Assembly: GCA_002724925.1 (NCBI GenBank)
Contig: PBQA01000013.1
Coordinates: 620,001-684,000 of the forward strand
Length of the DNA: 64,000 bases
DNA from: Oceanospirillaceae bacterium
Lineage (GTDB): Bacteria; Pseudomonadota; Gammaproteobacteria; Pseudomonadales; Oceanobacteraceae
Direction of reading: 5' to 3'
Of this stretch, positions 56,594-64,000 are shown one piece after another. The notes below the pieces were generated by a model. The model was not told where the DNA came from, did not search any database, and worked only from the letters and a program-made list of their open reading frames with translations. The translations under genes were made by a program, and so were the position numbers. Position 1 is the first letter of the stretch. Each line of letters begins with the position of its first letter.

Positions 56594-56674
56594 TTACATC
56601 TCTACGGCGTCATCGCAGTCGTCTTCGTAATCGTCAAAGCCGACATCTAACAGATCTTCAATGTAATCAGACAT
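56594..56674 (-). CDS. 26-residue acidic micropeptide
   Basis: An ATG at 56674 opens a 26-codon frame ending TAA at 56594. The peptide (MSDYIEDLLDVGFDD at the start, YEDDCDDAVEM at the end) has 12 Asp/Glu, no Lys or Arg, and one Cys. The ribosome site is ideal: AAGGAG (56682-56687) with a seven-base spacer. About 115 bases upstream of the ATG is a sigma-54-like -24/-12 element. No modification enzyme, transporter or toxin partner is adjacent, and the family is unknown to me. It could be a signalling peptide, a small regulator or a metal-binding peptide; all are speculation. Confidence 0.6.
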   Translation of the reverse strand: MSDYIEDLLDVGFDDYEDDCDDAVEM

Positions 56675-56789
56675 TTTTGATCTCCTTTTTGTTGTTGATC
56701 CAATCCTGTTGGTTTGCCACTACAGGAACGCTTCCTGAGCGACGACTCTAAGTACACAGCTGATCGTGAAGAAGTACTCAAACGGATTT

Positions 56790-56805
56790 AGCATATAGCG
56801 TGCCA
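56790..56805 (-). promoter_or_regulatory. candidate sigma-54 promoter
   Basis: On the minus strand the bases read TGGCACG-CTAT-ATGCT: the -24 box TGGCACG is perfect, GG and GC are exactly 10 bases apart, and the -12 box has one mismatch to TTGCW. Transcription would start near 56779, giving a leader of about 105 bases before the acidic micropeptide. Confidence 0.55.
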
Positions 56806-56875
56806 CTTAAAGTAAATATAGTCGCTGCTGGAGAAAAGACCGGGCATCCTTACCCGAGTTCCCAGACTTCCCTGC

Positions 56876-56896
56876 GACTATGTGTAAAAGATAGTC
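56876..56896. promoter_or_regulatory. candidate upstream activator site
   Basis: GACTAT-N9-ATAGTC is a 6-bp inverted repeat centred about 107 bases upstream of the predicted sigma-54 start. A further ATAGTCGC at 56818-56825 is complementary to GCGACTAT at 56874-56881, and CGGG/CCCG at 56841-56856 nests between them, so this stretch could also fold as RNA. Confidence 0.4.
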
Positions 56897-57012
56897 AGCC
56901 AATATGACGTGGGTATGACAACGACTCAGAATCCCTGATGCCAAAGCGTAAAGATCTGTTGGAGGTAAATCAGAACTGGAAACACAGAGGTTCCGGTTGA
57001 AATAGCGCGTGT

Positions 57013-57118
57013 AAAAAAGGGGATCTTAAAAGAAGATGGCGGACGGCCGGGCTTCCGCTCAAGCGGGACTCGAACTCGGCGTGCATTTAAAAAGGGGATC
57101 TTAAAAAAGATGGCGGAC
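57013..57118 (-). repeat. duplicated tRNA-Asp 3' flank
   Basis: The AAAAGGGGATCTTAAAA-type sequence followed by GATGGCGGAC occurs at about 57013-57044 and again at about 57088-57118, where it runs into the intact tRNA-Asp. The first copy leads into a broken tRNA fragment. Between 56897 and 57012 I see no other feature. Confidence 0.6.
57037..57081 (-). pseudogene. degenerate tRNA-Asp remnant
   Basis: TGGCGGAC (3' CCA end and part of the acceptor stem) and CGGGACTCGAACTCGGCG (T-arm like, mismatched to the intact CGGGACTCGAACCCGCGA) match tRNA-Asp. They are interrupted by about 19 foreign bases, and no anticodon or D arm follows. It is a decayed partial copy of the adjacent gene. Confidence 0.55.
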
Positions 57119-57187
57119 TGGACGGGACTCGAACCCGCGACCCCCGGCGTGACAGGCCGGTATTCTAACCAACTGAACTACCAGTCC
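57111..57187 (-). tRNA. tRNA-Asp(GUC), copy 1
   Basis: A 77-base cloverleaf on the minus strand: acceptor GGACTGG/CCAGTCC, anticodon loop with GTC, T-loop GGTTCGAGTCC, and an encoded 3' CCA. Identical to copies 2 and 3 across the region. Last tRNA in the direction of transcription. Confidence 0.96.
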
Positions 57188-57215
57188 GCATTGTGTTCAC
57201 TTTATTGCAAAGTGA

Positions 57216-57291
57216 TGGTGGGTGATGACGGGATCGAACCGCCGACCCTCTGCTTGTAAGGCAGATGCTCTCCCAGCTGAGCTAATCACCC
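57216..57291 (-). tRNA. tRNA-Val(UAC), copy 1
   Basis: A 76-base cloverleaf on the minus strand: acceptor GGGTGAT/ATCACCC, anticodon TAC in the loop CTTACAA, T-loop GGTTCGATCC, encoded CCA. Transcribed just before tRNA-Asp copy 1. Confidence 0.96.
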
Positions 57292-57311
57292 AAATAGGTT
57301 TGTCGCTTCGC

Positions 57312-57412
57312 TGATTGAGTTGTTACTGCGTTGTTCCTCGCTCGTCCCTTCGCCTACCAGTAGGTATGTCTCAGGGTACTCGCTGCGGTACGCCTTGTAC
57401 CATTCTCAATCA
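57312..57412 (-). repeat. hairpin spacer element, copy 1
   Basis: A 72-bp core (57326-57397) is repeated at 57654-57725 with six differences. The core holds an internal palindrome CCTACCAGTAGG. It is bracketed by TGATTGAG (57312-57319) and CTCAATCA (57405-57412), which are perfect inverted arms. On the transcript it would form a long imperfect hairpin between two tRNA pairs. Confidence 0.75.
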
Positions 57413-57465
57413 TCAAACCGCATAGAGAGCGGTGAAACGTTTCAATTTTACTTCTTGAAAGAAGA

Positions 57466-57542
57466 TGGCGGACTGGACGGGACTCGAACCCGCGACCCCC
57501 GGCGTGACAGGCCGGTATTCTAACCAACTGAACTACCAGTCC
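57466..57542 (-). tRNA. tRNA-Asp(GUC), copy 2
   Basis: Identical 77-base tRNA-Asp with anticodon GTC and encoded CCA; five bases from tRNA-Val copy 2. Confidence 0.96.
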
Positions 57543-57547
57543 ACATT

Positions 57548-57623
57548 TGGTGGGTGATGACGGGATCGAACCGCCGACCCTCTGCTTGTAAGGCAGATGC
57601 TCTCCCAGCTGAGCTAATCACCC
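57548..57623 (-). tRNA. tRNA-Val(UAC), copy 2
   Basis: Identical 76-base tRNA-Val with anticodon TAC and encoded CCA. Confidence 0.96.
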
Positions 57624-57640
57624 ACTACAGAGTGCTTATC

Positions 57641-57738
57641 TTTTTCCGTATAGCTGCGTTGTTCCTCGTTCGCCCCTTCGCCTACCAGGTGGTATGTCTC
57701 AGGGTGCTCACTGCGGTACGCCTTGCTCTACGAAAAAA
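57641..57738 (-). repeat. hairpin spacer element, copy 2
   Basis: Second copy of the 72-bp core (57654-57725). The central palindrome differs in sequence but remains paired (TACCAGGTGGTA). The flanking arms TTTTTCCGTA (57641-57650) and TACGAAAAAA (57729-57738) are complementary apart from one missing base, although unrelated to the arms of copy 1. Confidence 0.75.
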
Positions 57739-57791
57739 TCTTTCACACATCAAAAGCGTTGTTGAGGTTAAGTACTCAACGATTTGAAAGT

Positions 57792-57868
57792 TGGCGGACT
57801 GGACGGGACTCGAACCCGCGACCCCCGGCGTGACAGGCCGGTATTCTAACCAACTGAACTACCAGTCC
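57792..57868 (-). tRNA. tRNA-Asp(GUC), copy 3
   Basis: Identical 77-base tRNA-Asp with anticodon GTC and encoded CCA; 42 bases from tRNA-Val copy 3, a longer spacer than in the other pairs. Confidence 0.96.
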
Positions 57869-57910
57869 ACTTTCAAAAACTGAGTCTTTTCAGACTCTTG
57901 CATCAGGATT

Positions 57911-57986
57911 TGGTGGGTGATGACGGGATCGAACCGCCGACCCTCTGCTTGTAAGGCAGATGCTCTCCCAGCTGAGCTAATCACCC
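57911..57986 (-). tRNA. tRNA-Val(UAC), copy 3
   Basis: Identical 76-base tRNA-Val with anticodon TAC and encoded CCA. First tRNA in the direction of transcription, so the array promoter should lie between here and the RND pump gene end at 58063, or within that gene. Confidence 0.96.
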
Positions 57987-58062
57987 ATGCCCTGAAGCGA
58001 GGTCGCATTCTACTCGCGTCAGGGTGGATGTCAAACGCTATATGCAATTTTTTCTACTTTTT

Positions 58063-61000
58063 TCAGTGACTTGCATTGTGTTCGTGGTCGCGGTCTTTAT
58101 TGCGGTCGCGCCACACCAGTAATGCCGGGGTAAAGATCAGTGTCAGCACGGTGGCAAAGGTCAGTCCGCCAGCGATTGCGGTCGATAATTGGGTCCACCA
58201 CTGAGATGATGGCGCCCCCATACTGACCTCACGGTGGATCAGGTCGATATTCCACTGCATCACCATAGGGATAAGGCCAACAACCGTGGTAACGGCCGTC
58301 AGAAGCACCGGACGCAGACGTATGGCGCCCGTCCGCATTGCCGCATCAAACGCGCTCACACCGGTCATACGGATCTGGTTATAAGTATCGATCAATACGA
58401 TGTTGTTATTCACCACAATACCGGCCAGCGAAATGACACCGACACCGCTCATAACAATTCCGAATGGTTCGCCACGAATGAGTAGTCCCATGAGTACACC
58501 TGCGACGGATAGAATAATTGCGCTCATGATCAGGCCTGCCTGATAGAAGCTATTAAACTGAGTTACCAGTAAGGTCACCATCAGGAAGATCGCAATGGAG
58601 AAGGCGCTCATCAAGAAGATCCCGGTCTCCATCTGCTGCTCAAAGTCACCGCGGAATTTCGGTTCAACTTCTGCTTCCAGCCAGTCAAACTCTTTCAGCT
58701 TTTCACCCAGTTCGGCGATTTTCTCGTTGGAGTTAACGCCCTCCGCGACATTGGCCGTGATCAGGTAGCGACGCTTACCATCGACACGGACAATATCGCC
58801 GGTTTTATTAATGGGCACGCGGGTTACAAACTGGCTCAGAGGCACCAGACCTTTTGCCGTTTTAATGTTGATGTCTGTGAACAGGTCAATCGTCCGCTTC
58901 TGTTCTGGATACCTGAGAAGAATATCGAGTTCCTCATCAGCGTAGTCAGGCTGGAACTGAGTAATAACCTGTCCGCCGGTAATCATCCTGATGAGGGAGC
59001 CAATTTCAGCGACACTGGCACCGAAACGCACGGCTTCTTCACGATCAATGTCCAGACGCCACTCGACACCATCGAGAGGGCGGTCGTCGCGGACATCTTT
59101 TAACTCAGGGTCGTTTTTGAGCATGGGCAATACTTTCTCCATCATAGGGATAATATTGCTCTCGCTACGACTGCTCAGCTGTAACTGAATAGGAGGGCCG
59201 CCTGCGGGGCCGCCTTCTTTTTTGCGGGTTTCGATAATAATGCCGGGTAAGTGCGCTGTGCGCTCTTCAATTTCTGCAAGAATATCGTCAGCGGTTCTGC
59301 GTGATTGCCAGTCGACTAACTCCAGTTGAATACGGCCGACCAGGTCGGGTGGTGAGGATTCCATTCCACCGCGTGGTGCGGTCACAAAGACGGAGGTATA
59401 GATTGCATCAATTTCTTTCATGTCGAAAATTTCATATTCGACTTCTCTGACTAAGGCTTCACGTTCAGCGAACGACAGATTCCCGCGGGCACGGACATCC
59501 ACCATCGCGACATCAACGTCCACCTCAGGGAAGAACTCTGTGCCGTGACCGCCAACGCCGTAGACACCAAAGGAAGAAAAAACGAACGCCAGTACAATCA
59601 GGCATGTCTTGCCCGGGTTCTCCAGTGCTTTGCGGAGTACTTTTACATAGCGTGAGGAAAACCCACTCATTTTATCGAAGTCGCCGTTTTCAGCCGCGAC
59701 AATCACATCCAGTGCTTCCTGGTCGTGGTGTCCGGCGCGCCCGAGTACTTTGCCCACGGCGGGAATAACGATCAGCGCCATCACCAGTGAGCCGGTCAAA
59801 GTGAATAGCAGGGTTAAAGGCAGGTATTTCATAAAGCCGCCCATTACGCCCGGCCAGAAAAGCAGGGGGAGGAATACGGCGAGTGTCGTTGCCGTCGAGG
59901 CAATGATTGGCCATGCCATTCGTCGCGCACCTTCGTTGTACGCATCACGTGGCTGTAATCCTTCTGCGAGACGTCGGTCAGCGTATTCGACAACCACGAT
60001 AGCGCTGTCGACGAGCATACCAACAGACAAAATCAGCGCGAACAGAACAACCATATTGAGCGTATCGCCCATCGCGTTAATGGCCATAATCCCCATCAGG
60101 AAGGCGCCCGGAATAGCAAGGCCAACAAGCACTGAAGAACGCACGCCAAGACTGCCAAGTATCAGAAGAAATACCAAAAGTGTAGCGACCAGAACACTGT
60201 TAAACAGGTCGTTCAACATCGTCCGGATCTGCTTTGACTCGTCCTGAATGATGCCGAGTTTTATCCCTTCGGGTAGCATATCTTTGGCGGCATCCGTGAT
60301 CACCCGGGCTTCATCGAGCGTCTCAATGATGTTGGCGCCAATACGCTTTTTAATTTCCAGGGTAACAGCCTGGTGACCGTTTACGCGGGCCCCGGTAGAA
60401 GGATCTTTAAAAGAGAGGCGACCTACGGCCACGTCCTGAAACAGCACGACCTCATCGCCGACCGACTTAACCGGAAGTCTCAGAAGCCCCTCAATATCAT
60501 TAATTCGCCCCGGAATTTTTACACTGAAACGTCCCTGTTCATTATTAATATCTTCCGTGGCGACAAGCAGACTGTTATTGCGGAGCAGGTTACCGACTTC
60601 GGTAAGAGATAAACCATAGTTGTCCATTTTTGCCGGATCGATAATCAGTTCGGCGACCTGTTCGCGTTTCCCTTTAATATCAACTTCCAGAACGCCCGGT
60701 AATGATTCAATACGTTTTTTCAGTTCGTCGGCAGCCAGATAAAGAACATGCTCATCAACGTCACCCGCGACGGTTACTACCATCACCGGGAAAAGAGCCA
60801 CGTTAATTTCACGAACAATCGGCTCTTCACTGTCGGCGGGCAGTTCGCCGACGGCATCATTTACCTTATTGCGGACGTCATCGAGTGCATTATCGATATC
60901 AACATTGCTGTAAAACTCCAGCTGAATAGACAGATGCCCAAAGCTGGCGGTCGACACCATTTCCTTTAGACCTTCAAGCCCTTGCAGTTGGGTCTCGAGG

Positions 61001-61200
61001 GGTTCGTAGAGCAGGGTGTCGGCATCTTCCGGCGAAATACCATTATGAATGACCGAGACGTAAACATTGGGGATGGTAACGTCAGGTGAGCTTTCTTTTG
61101 GGATGGTAATCAGCGTGGCTGTGCCGGTAATCAACATCAGCACAAACAGCATAATCACCGTACGGTGCCGATTGATCGCGGCTTCGATTAACCTCTTCAT
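58063..61200 (-). CDS. RND efflux pump, AcrB/HAE1-like permease
   Basis: Inner-membrane proton-driven exporter of 1045 residues with 12 helices and two large periplasmic domains. Helix 1 starts after INRHRTVIMLFVLMLITGTA. The proton-relay region in helix 4 reads LFALILSVGMLVDSAIVVVEYADRRLAEG, including the conserved Asp, and GIVVNNNIVLIDTYNQIR lies in helix 11. The start overlaps the stop of the fusion-protein gene (ATGA). The branch resembles HAE1 pumps for small hydrophobic or drug-like compounds. No outer-membrane TolC-type gene is adjacent, so a distant one is presumably shared. Confidence 0.93.
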   Translation of the reverse strand: MKRLIEAAINRHRTVIMLFVLMLITGTATLITIPKESSPDVTIPNVYVSVIHNGISPEDADTLLYEPLETQLQGLEGLKEMVSTASFGHLSIQLEFYSNVDIDNALDDVRNKVNDAVGELPADSEEPIVREINVALFPVMVVTVAGDVDEHVLYLAADELKKRIESLPGVLEVDIKGKREQVAELIIDPAKMDNYGLSLTEVGNLLRNNSLLVATEDINNEQGRFSVKIPGRINDIEGLLRLPVKSVGDEVVLFQDVAVGRLSFKDPSTGARVNGHQAVTLEIKKRIGANIIETLDEARVITDAAKDMLPEGIKLGIIQDESKQIRTMLNDLFNSVLVATLLVFLLILGSLGVRSSVLVGLAIPGAFLMGIMAINAMGDTLNMVVLFALILSVGMLVDSAIVVVEYADRRLAEGLQPRDAYNEGARRMAWPIIASTATTLAVFLPLLFWPGVMGGFMKYLPLTLLFTLTGSLVMALIVIPAVGKVLGRAGHHDQEALDVIVAAENGDFDKMSGFSSRYVKVLRKALENPGKTCLIVLAFVFSSFGVYGVGGHGTEFFPEVDVDVAMVDVRARGNLSFAEREALVREVEYEIFDMKEIDAIYTSVFVTAPRGGMESSPPDLVGRIQLELVDWQSRRTADDILAEIEERTAHLPGIIIETRKKEGGPAGGPPIQLQLSSRSESNIIPMMEKVLPMLKNDPELKDVRDDRPLDGVEWRLDIDREEAVRFGASVAEIGSLIRMITGGQVITQFQPDYADEELDILLRYPEQKRTIDLFTDINIKTAKGLVPLSQFVTRVPINKTGDIVRVDGKRRYLITANVAEGVNSNEKIAELGEKLKEFDWLEAEVEPKFRGDFEQQMETGIFLMSAFSIAIFLMVTLLVTQFNSFYQAGLIMSAIILSVAGVLMGLLIRGEPFGIVMSGVGVISLAGIVVNNNIVLIDTYNQIRMTGVSAFDAAMRTGAIRLRPVLLTAVTTVVGLIPMVMQWNIDLIHREVSMGAPSSQWWTQLSTAIAGGLTFATVLTLIFTPALLVWRDRNKDRDHEHNASH

Positions 61201-62336
61201 GCTTCACCGGCCTTTTGCTGAGACGCTCCTTCCTCTTGCTCGTCGTCCCCTTTTTCAGAGCGCGAAGATGCTTGTTCTTTTGCATCGACTTGCTGGCCTA
61301 TGTCTACGAAGCCCTGACCCACAGTAATTAACCGGATGTCGCCTTGGGGGCCATAGATCCAGATACCGTCTGTACCTGCTTCGAGGATGTCGACATTAAC
61401 AATGACCACACGGTTGTCGGTATCAAGTAATTTAACGCCCAGGCCACCGTCTTCGGTAATAATCAGAAGTGCAGGTGAGATCTCGTAGGCATCCTGCTCA
61501 CCCTGAGGAATCATCAATGTCGCGGTCTGACCATCATAGAGACCTTCGCGATCGCCTGTGACTTCCATCTCTACGGCGTAGGTACGGGTGTCCGCTGAAG
61601 CAGACGCCGCAATAAATCGGATTGTACCTTTCACTTTTTTACCGTTTGGTAGTTCAGCGTAAGCCTCTGAACCAACACTAACGTCATTGATAGACTTCTC
61701 GGATAAGGCGCCTTTGATGAGCATGGTGCGGTTATCAATTACACGAACGAGAGCGGTACCCGGAGAAACGTATTCGCCTTCTTCAACGTAGCGCTGATCA
61801 TAAATACCGTCGAATGGCGCTTTTACGCGTGTAGATTCAAGGTCGAGTTTGATGTCGGTCAGTGCCGCTTCTGCTTCTGCCAGCTCAGATTCAGCGATCA
61901 CAACAGCAGATTGATTGGTCAGGTCGCGGTCAAACAGGTTGCGGGTACTCTGGGTTTCGAGTTTGCGTCGTTTGAGCTGTGCTTCTGCCTGCTTCAGGCG
62001 GGCGGGCAAGTTACGCTGATCAATCTCAAGCAGTAACTGACCTTCGTTAACCTGTGTGCCTTTTGTTGCTGGCAAGCCGGTTACTCTTCCGCTGACCTCG
62101 GCGACGATATCCACCGCTCGGTTGGCCGCGACATGCGCAGATACTTTGACTGAACGTTCTTTGGTTTCAGGTTTGAGGACTTTATAAGCTACCGTCAGGC
62201 TGAGTTCTTCCTGCGACAATGGTCGGTCTGTGACATCTTCTGTATGCGCAGGGCCGGTGACCACCCACAGAATAAGAATGAACAGGATCGCCAGTGCGAC
62301 TTTGTGTGAGAAGCTCAGCTTCAGTGCATAACTCAT
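61197..62336 (-). CDS. RND periplasmic adaptor (membrane-fusion protein)
   Basis: Adaptor of 379 residues from the ATG at 62336 (AGGAAAG upstream); a start at 62414 is not needed. N-terminal helix (about 12-30), lipoyl/barrel-sandwich halves around 75-105 and 165-190, a helical hairpin between them (about 106-160, RNLPARLKQAEAQLKRRKLE), then beta-barrel and membrane-proximal domains. The acidic, Ser/Gln-rich C-terminus (EQASSRSEKGDDEQEEGASQ) is an unusual tail. It is encoded before and overlaps its permease gene. Confidence 0.92.
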   Translation of the reverse strand: MSYALKLSFSHKVALAILFILILWVVTGPAHTEDVTDRPLSQEELSLTVAYKVLKPETKERSVKVSAHVAANRAVDIVAEVSGRVTGLPATKGTQVNEGQLLLEIDQRNLPARLKQAEAQLKRRKLETQSTRNLFDRDLTNQSAVVIAESELAEAEAALTDIKLDLESTRVKAPFDGIYDQRYVEEGEYVSPGTALVRVIDNRTMLIKGALSEKSINDVSVGSEAYAELPNGKKVKGTIRFIAASASADTRTYAVEMEVTGDREGLYDGQTATLMIPQGEQDAYEISPALLIITEDGGLGVKLLDTDNRVVIVNVDILEAGTDGIWIYGPQGDIRLITVGQGFVDIGQQVDAKEQASSRSEKGDDEQEEGASQQKAGEA

Positions 62337-62616
62337 AATACTTTCCTGATATCCGGGGGCGCCAATAGGGCGTTCCCTCCTGTCTGGTCCGTGTGTATTC
62401 GATGCAGGACACACGGGTGGCAGATTTTGTACATGCGCGATTTGTTTAAAACAATGGCCGCCTGCAACTTTTCACGTTACAGAATGTTGCAGGTGAAGGA
62501 CAATCATAGCCGAAAACTTCGTTGGAGTTCGCAGCGATGGGCGCTCACTGATACTATGCTCGCCAGATTTCACGGCGTTGTCACAGCCGCCGTTCAAACA
62601 CGAAAAGGCTATATAA

Positions 62617-64000
62617 ATGGTATTAGTCAGATTACAGCAGGTTGAGCTGGCATTTGGTGATCACGTTCTTCTCGATAAAGTCGACCTTGATGTCCAGAGC
62701 GGTGAGCGCTTGTGCGTTGTCGGCCGCAATGGTGAAGGCAAGTCGACCCTGCTGAAAATCATCAATCGCGAGATTACCCCGGACGATGGGGTCGTTCAGT
62801 ATCGCGATACGCTGCGTGTTGCCGCGTTGCAGCAAGAACTCCCTAAGAGTGTCGACGAGTCAGTGTACGATGTTGTCGCCGATGGTATCGGCGACCTCGG
62901 TGCTGTTCTGGCGCGTTACCACGAAGAGACGGCACGCGGCGCAGACGCTGACCTGAAAAAACTCGAAACTCTTCAGGCAAAGATCGAAGCCGCAGATGGC
63001 TGGCGTATTCAGCAACGTGTTGATGCCATGATTCAGCGCCTGAACCTCCCGGCAGAAAGCCGCTTTAACGAGCTGTCTGGCGGTTGGCAACGTCGTGTCA
63101 TGTTGGCACGGGCGTTGGTGACCGACCCTGAGCTGCTCATTCTCGACGAGCCAACCAACCATATGGACGTCGAAACAATCGAGTGGCTTGAAGAACAACT
63201 CAAACAGTTTAATGGTGCACTGGTATTCATCAGTCACGACCGGGCATTCGTTCAGGCACTTGCTACGCGGATCGTCGATCTGGATCGTGGAAATCTCTAC
63301 AACTGGATAGGCGATTACCGGGGCTTTCTTGAGTTCCGTGAAAAGCGTCTTGAGGATGAGGCCACGCAAAACGCTCTGTTTGATAAGCGCCTTGCTGAAG
63401 AAGAAAAGTGGATTCGTCAGGGTATTAAGGCCCGCCGTACACGTAACGAAGGTCGCGTCGAGCGTCTGAAAGAAATGCGCAAACAGCACTCTGCGCGACG
63501 TGACCGTGTAGGCACCGCCAATATCAGCATGACCGGCTCTGAGAATTCAGGTAAGCAGGTGTTTGAACTGAGCGATGTCAGTTACGCCTGGAAAGACGTC
63601 AGCCAGGTCAAAGATTTCTCGACCCTGGTGATGCGCGGAGACCGAATCGGTCTGGTCGGCCCCAACGGCGTGGGTAAAAGTACACTATTGAAGCTGCTGC
63701 TCGGTAAGCTACAGCCGCAGGCGGGGAATATCCGTACCGGTACCAAGCTCGAAGTTGCGTATTTTGATCAGTCGCGGGATGTGCTGGAAGAAGACAAGTC
63801 CATCGCTGACAACGTTGCTGATGGAAAAGACCACGTTGTGGTGAATGGTCAGAGCCGTCATGTGATTGGCTACCTGGGCGACTTTCTGTTTCCACCGGAG
63901 CGTGCTCGAACACCCGTGAAGGCGTTGTCTGGTGGTGAACGAAATCGCGTGATGCTGGCCAAGCTATTCCTCAAACCCTGCAACTTGCTGGTGATGGATG
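62617..64000 (+). CDS. uup: ABC-F ATPase Uup (partial, runs off the window)
   Basis: ABC-F protein: at least 461 residues, cut by the right edge. First ATPase: Walker A GRNGEGKST, signature LSGGWQRR, Walker B LLILDEPTNHMD, then SHDRAF. The linker is rich in Arg/Lys/Glu (EEEKWIRQGIKARRTRNEG). Second ATPase: Walker A GPNGVGKST and signature LSGGERNR, with the Walker B region at the edge. GKARRTRN-type linkers and the overall order match Uup, which acts at the ribosome or on DNA structures. ATG at 62617 follows AAAAGG. Divergent from the RND adaptor gene, 280 bp away. Confidence 0.93.
   Translation, partial: MVLVRLQQVELAFGDHVLLDKVDLDVQSGERLCVVGRNGEGKSTLLKIINREITPDDGVVQYRDTLRVAALQQELPKSVDESVYDVVADGIGDLGAVLARYHEETARGADADLKKLETLQAKIEAADGWRIQQRVDAMIQRLNLPAESRFNELSGGWQRRVMLARALVTDPELLILDEPTNHMDVETIEWLEEQLKQFNGALVFISHDRAFVQALATRIVDLDRGNLYNWIGDYRGFLEFREKRLEDEATQNALFDKRLAEEEKWIRQGIKARRTRNEGRVERLKEMRKQHSARRDRVGTANISMTGSENSGKQVFELSDVSYAWKDVSQVKDFSTLVMRGDRIGLVGPNGVGKSTLLKLLLGKLQPQAGNIRTGTKLEVAYFDQSRDVLEEDKSIADNVADGKDHVVVNGQSRHVIGYLGDFLFPPERARTPVKALSGGERNRVMLAKLFLKPCNLLVMD

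Noticed and set aside
57320-57787. Two plus-strand frames across the tRNA array giving peptides such as GTRTRDPRRDRPVF
   Set aside because: These are the well-known false proteins produced by reading tRNA-Asp and tRNA-Val antisense.
57111-57986. Regular repeats suggestive of a CRISPR array
   Set aside because: The repeats fold as complete tRNA-Asp and tRNA-Val genes with CCA ends; spacing is irregular and no cas genes are near.
62860-63489. 209-codon minus-strand frame opposite uup
   Set aside because: Shadow of the ABC-F reading frame, which has intact Walker and signature motifs.

Overview
This 64 kb window is a chromosomal segment of a heterotrophic gammaproteobacterium of roughly even base composition. 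Gene content fits a marine Oceanospirillales-type organism: acetate uptake and activation, several RND/MMPL exporters, a DUF1329 operon, and a GlyGly-CTERM/rhombosortase pair. That assignment is inferred from gene families only. I see no rRNA, CRISPR array, insertion sequence, prophage or plasmid origin. Nearly all genes look intact; the last one (uup) runs off the right edge.

Positions 1-10.6 kb form an acetate island. It holds acetyl-CoA synthetase, a LuxR-type response regulator and a divergent hybrid kinase carrying an SLC5 transporter domain (CrbR/CrbS, also called ErdR/MxtR). These are followed by DUF485 plus an ActP-type symporter, a cNMP/CBS/DUF294 nucleotidyltransferase and a DEDDh exonuclease. 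A second acetate-type symporter with its DUF4212 partner lies at 16.9-18.9 kb, so three SLC5-fold proteins sit within 19 kb.

Positions 10.8-15.2 kb are a compact four-gene operon: a periplasmic cupredoxin-like protein, a membrane GGDEF/EAL protein with a degenerate GGDEF, a DUF3034 outer-membrane protein and an exported truncated hemoglobin. Next come thiol peroxidase, a lipoprotein esterase, MarC, an MMPL exporter, dGTPase, an alpha/beta hydrolase and signal peptidase I. A 37-residue membrane peptide gene overlaps the signal peptidase gene.

Positions 26.3-29.5 kb hold an M6-like protease ending in a GlyGly-CTERM signal, its probable rhombosortase, and a NUDIX hydrolase. Positions 29.5-36.7 kb carry two AraC regulators, a beta-barrel protein, a MaoC protein, a DUF5610 protein, a DUF836 glutaredoxin and a lipoprotein. 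Positions 36.7-49.3 kb are largely housekeeping: topA, nadK, a phosphoesterase, a GlpG-like rhomboid, DUF1315, DUF2797 and pepN. Positions 49.3-56.6 kb hold DUF1329, a YCF48-like protein, an MMPL exporter, a membrane protein and a third AraC regulator.

Positions 56.6-58.0 kb are non-coding or micropeptide-coding and the most unusual part. A 26-residue, very acidic peptide gene has an ideal Shine-Dalgarno and a sigma-54-like promoter on the minus strand. Beside it are a tRNA-Asp remnant and three tandem tRNA-Val/tRNA-Asp pairs separated by two copies of a 72-bp hairpin element. The window ends with an HAE1-type RND pump, its membrane-fusion protein and the start of the ABC-F gene uup.
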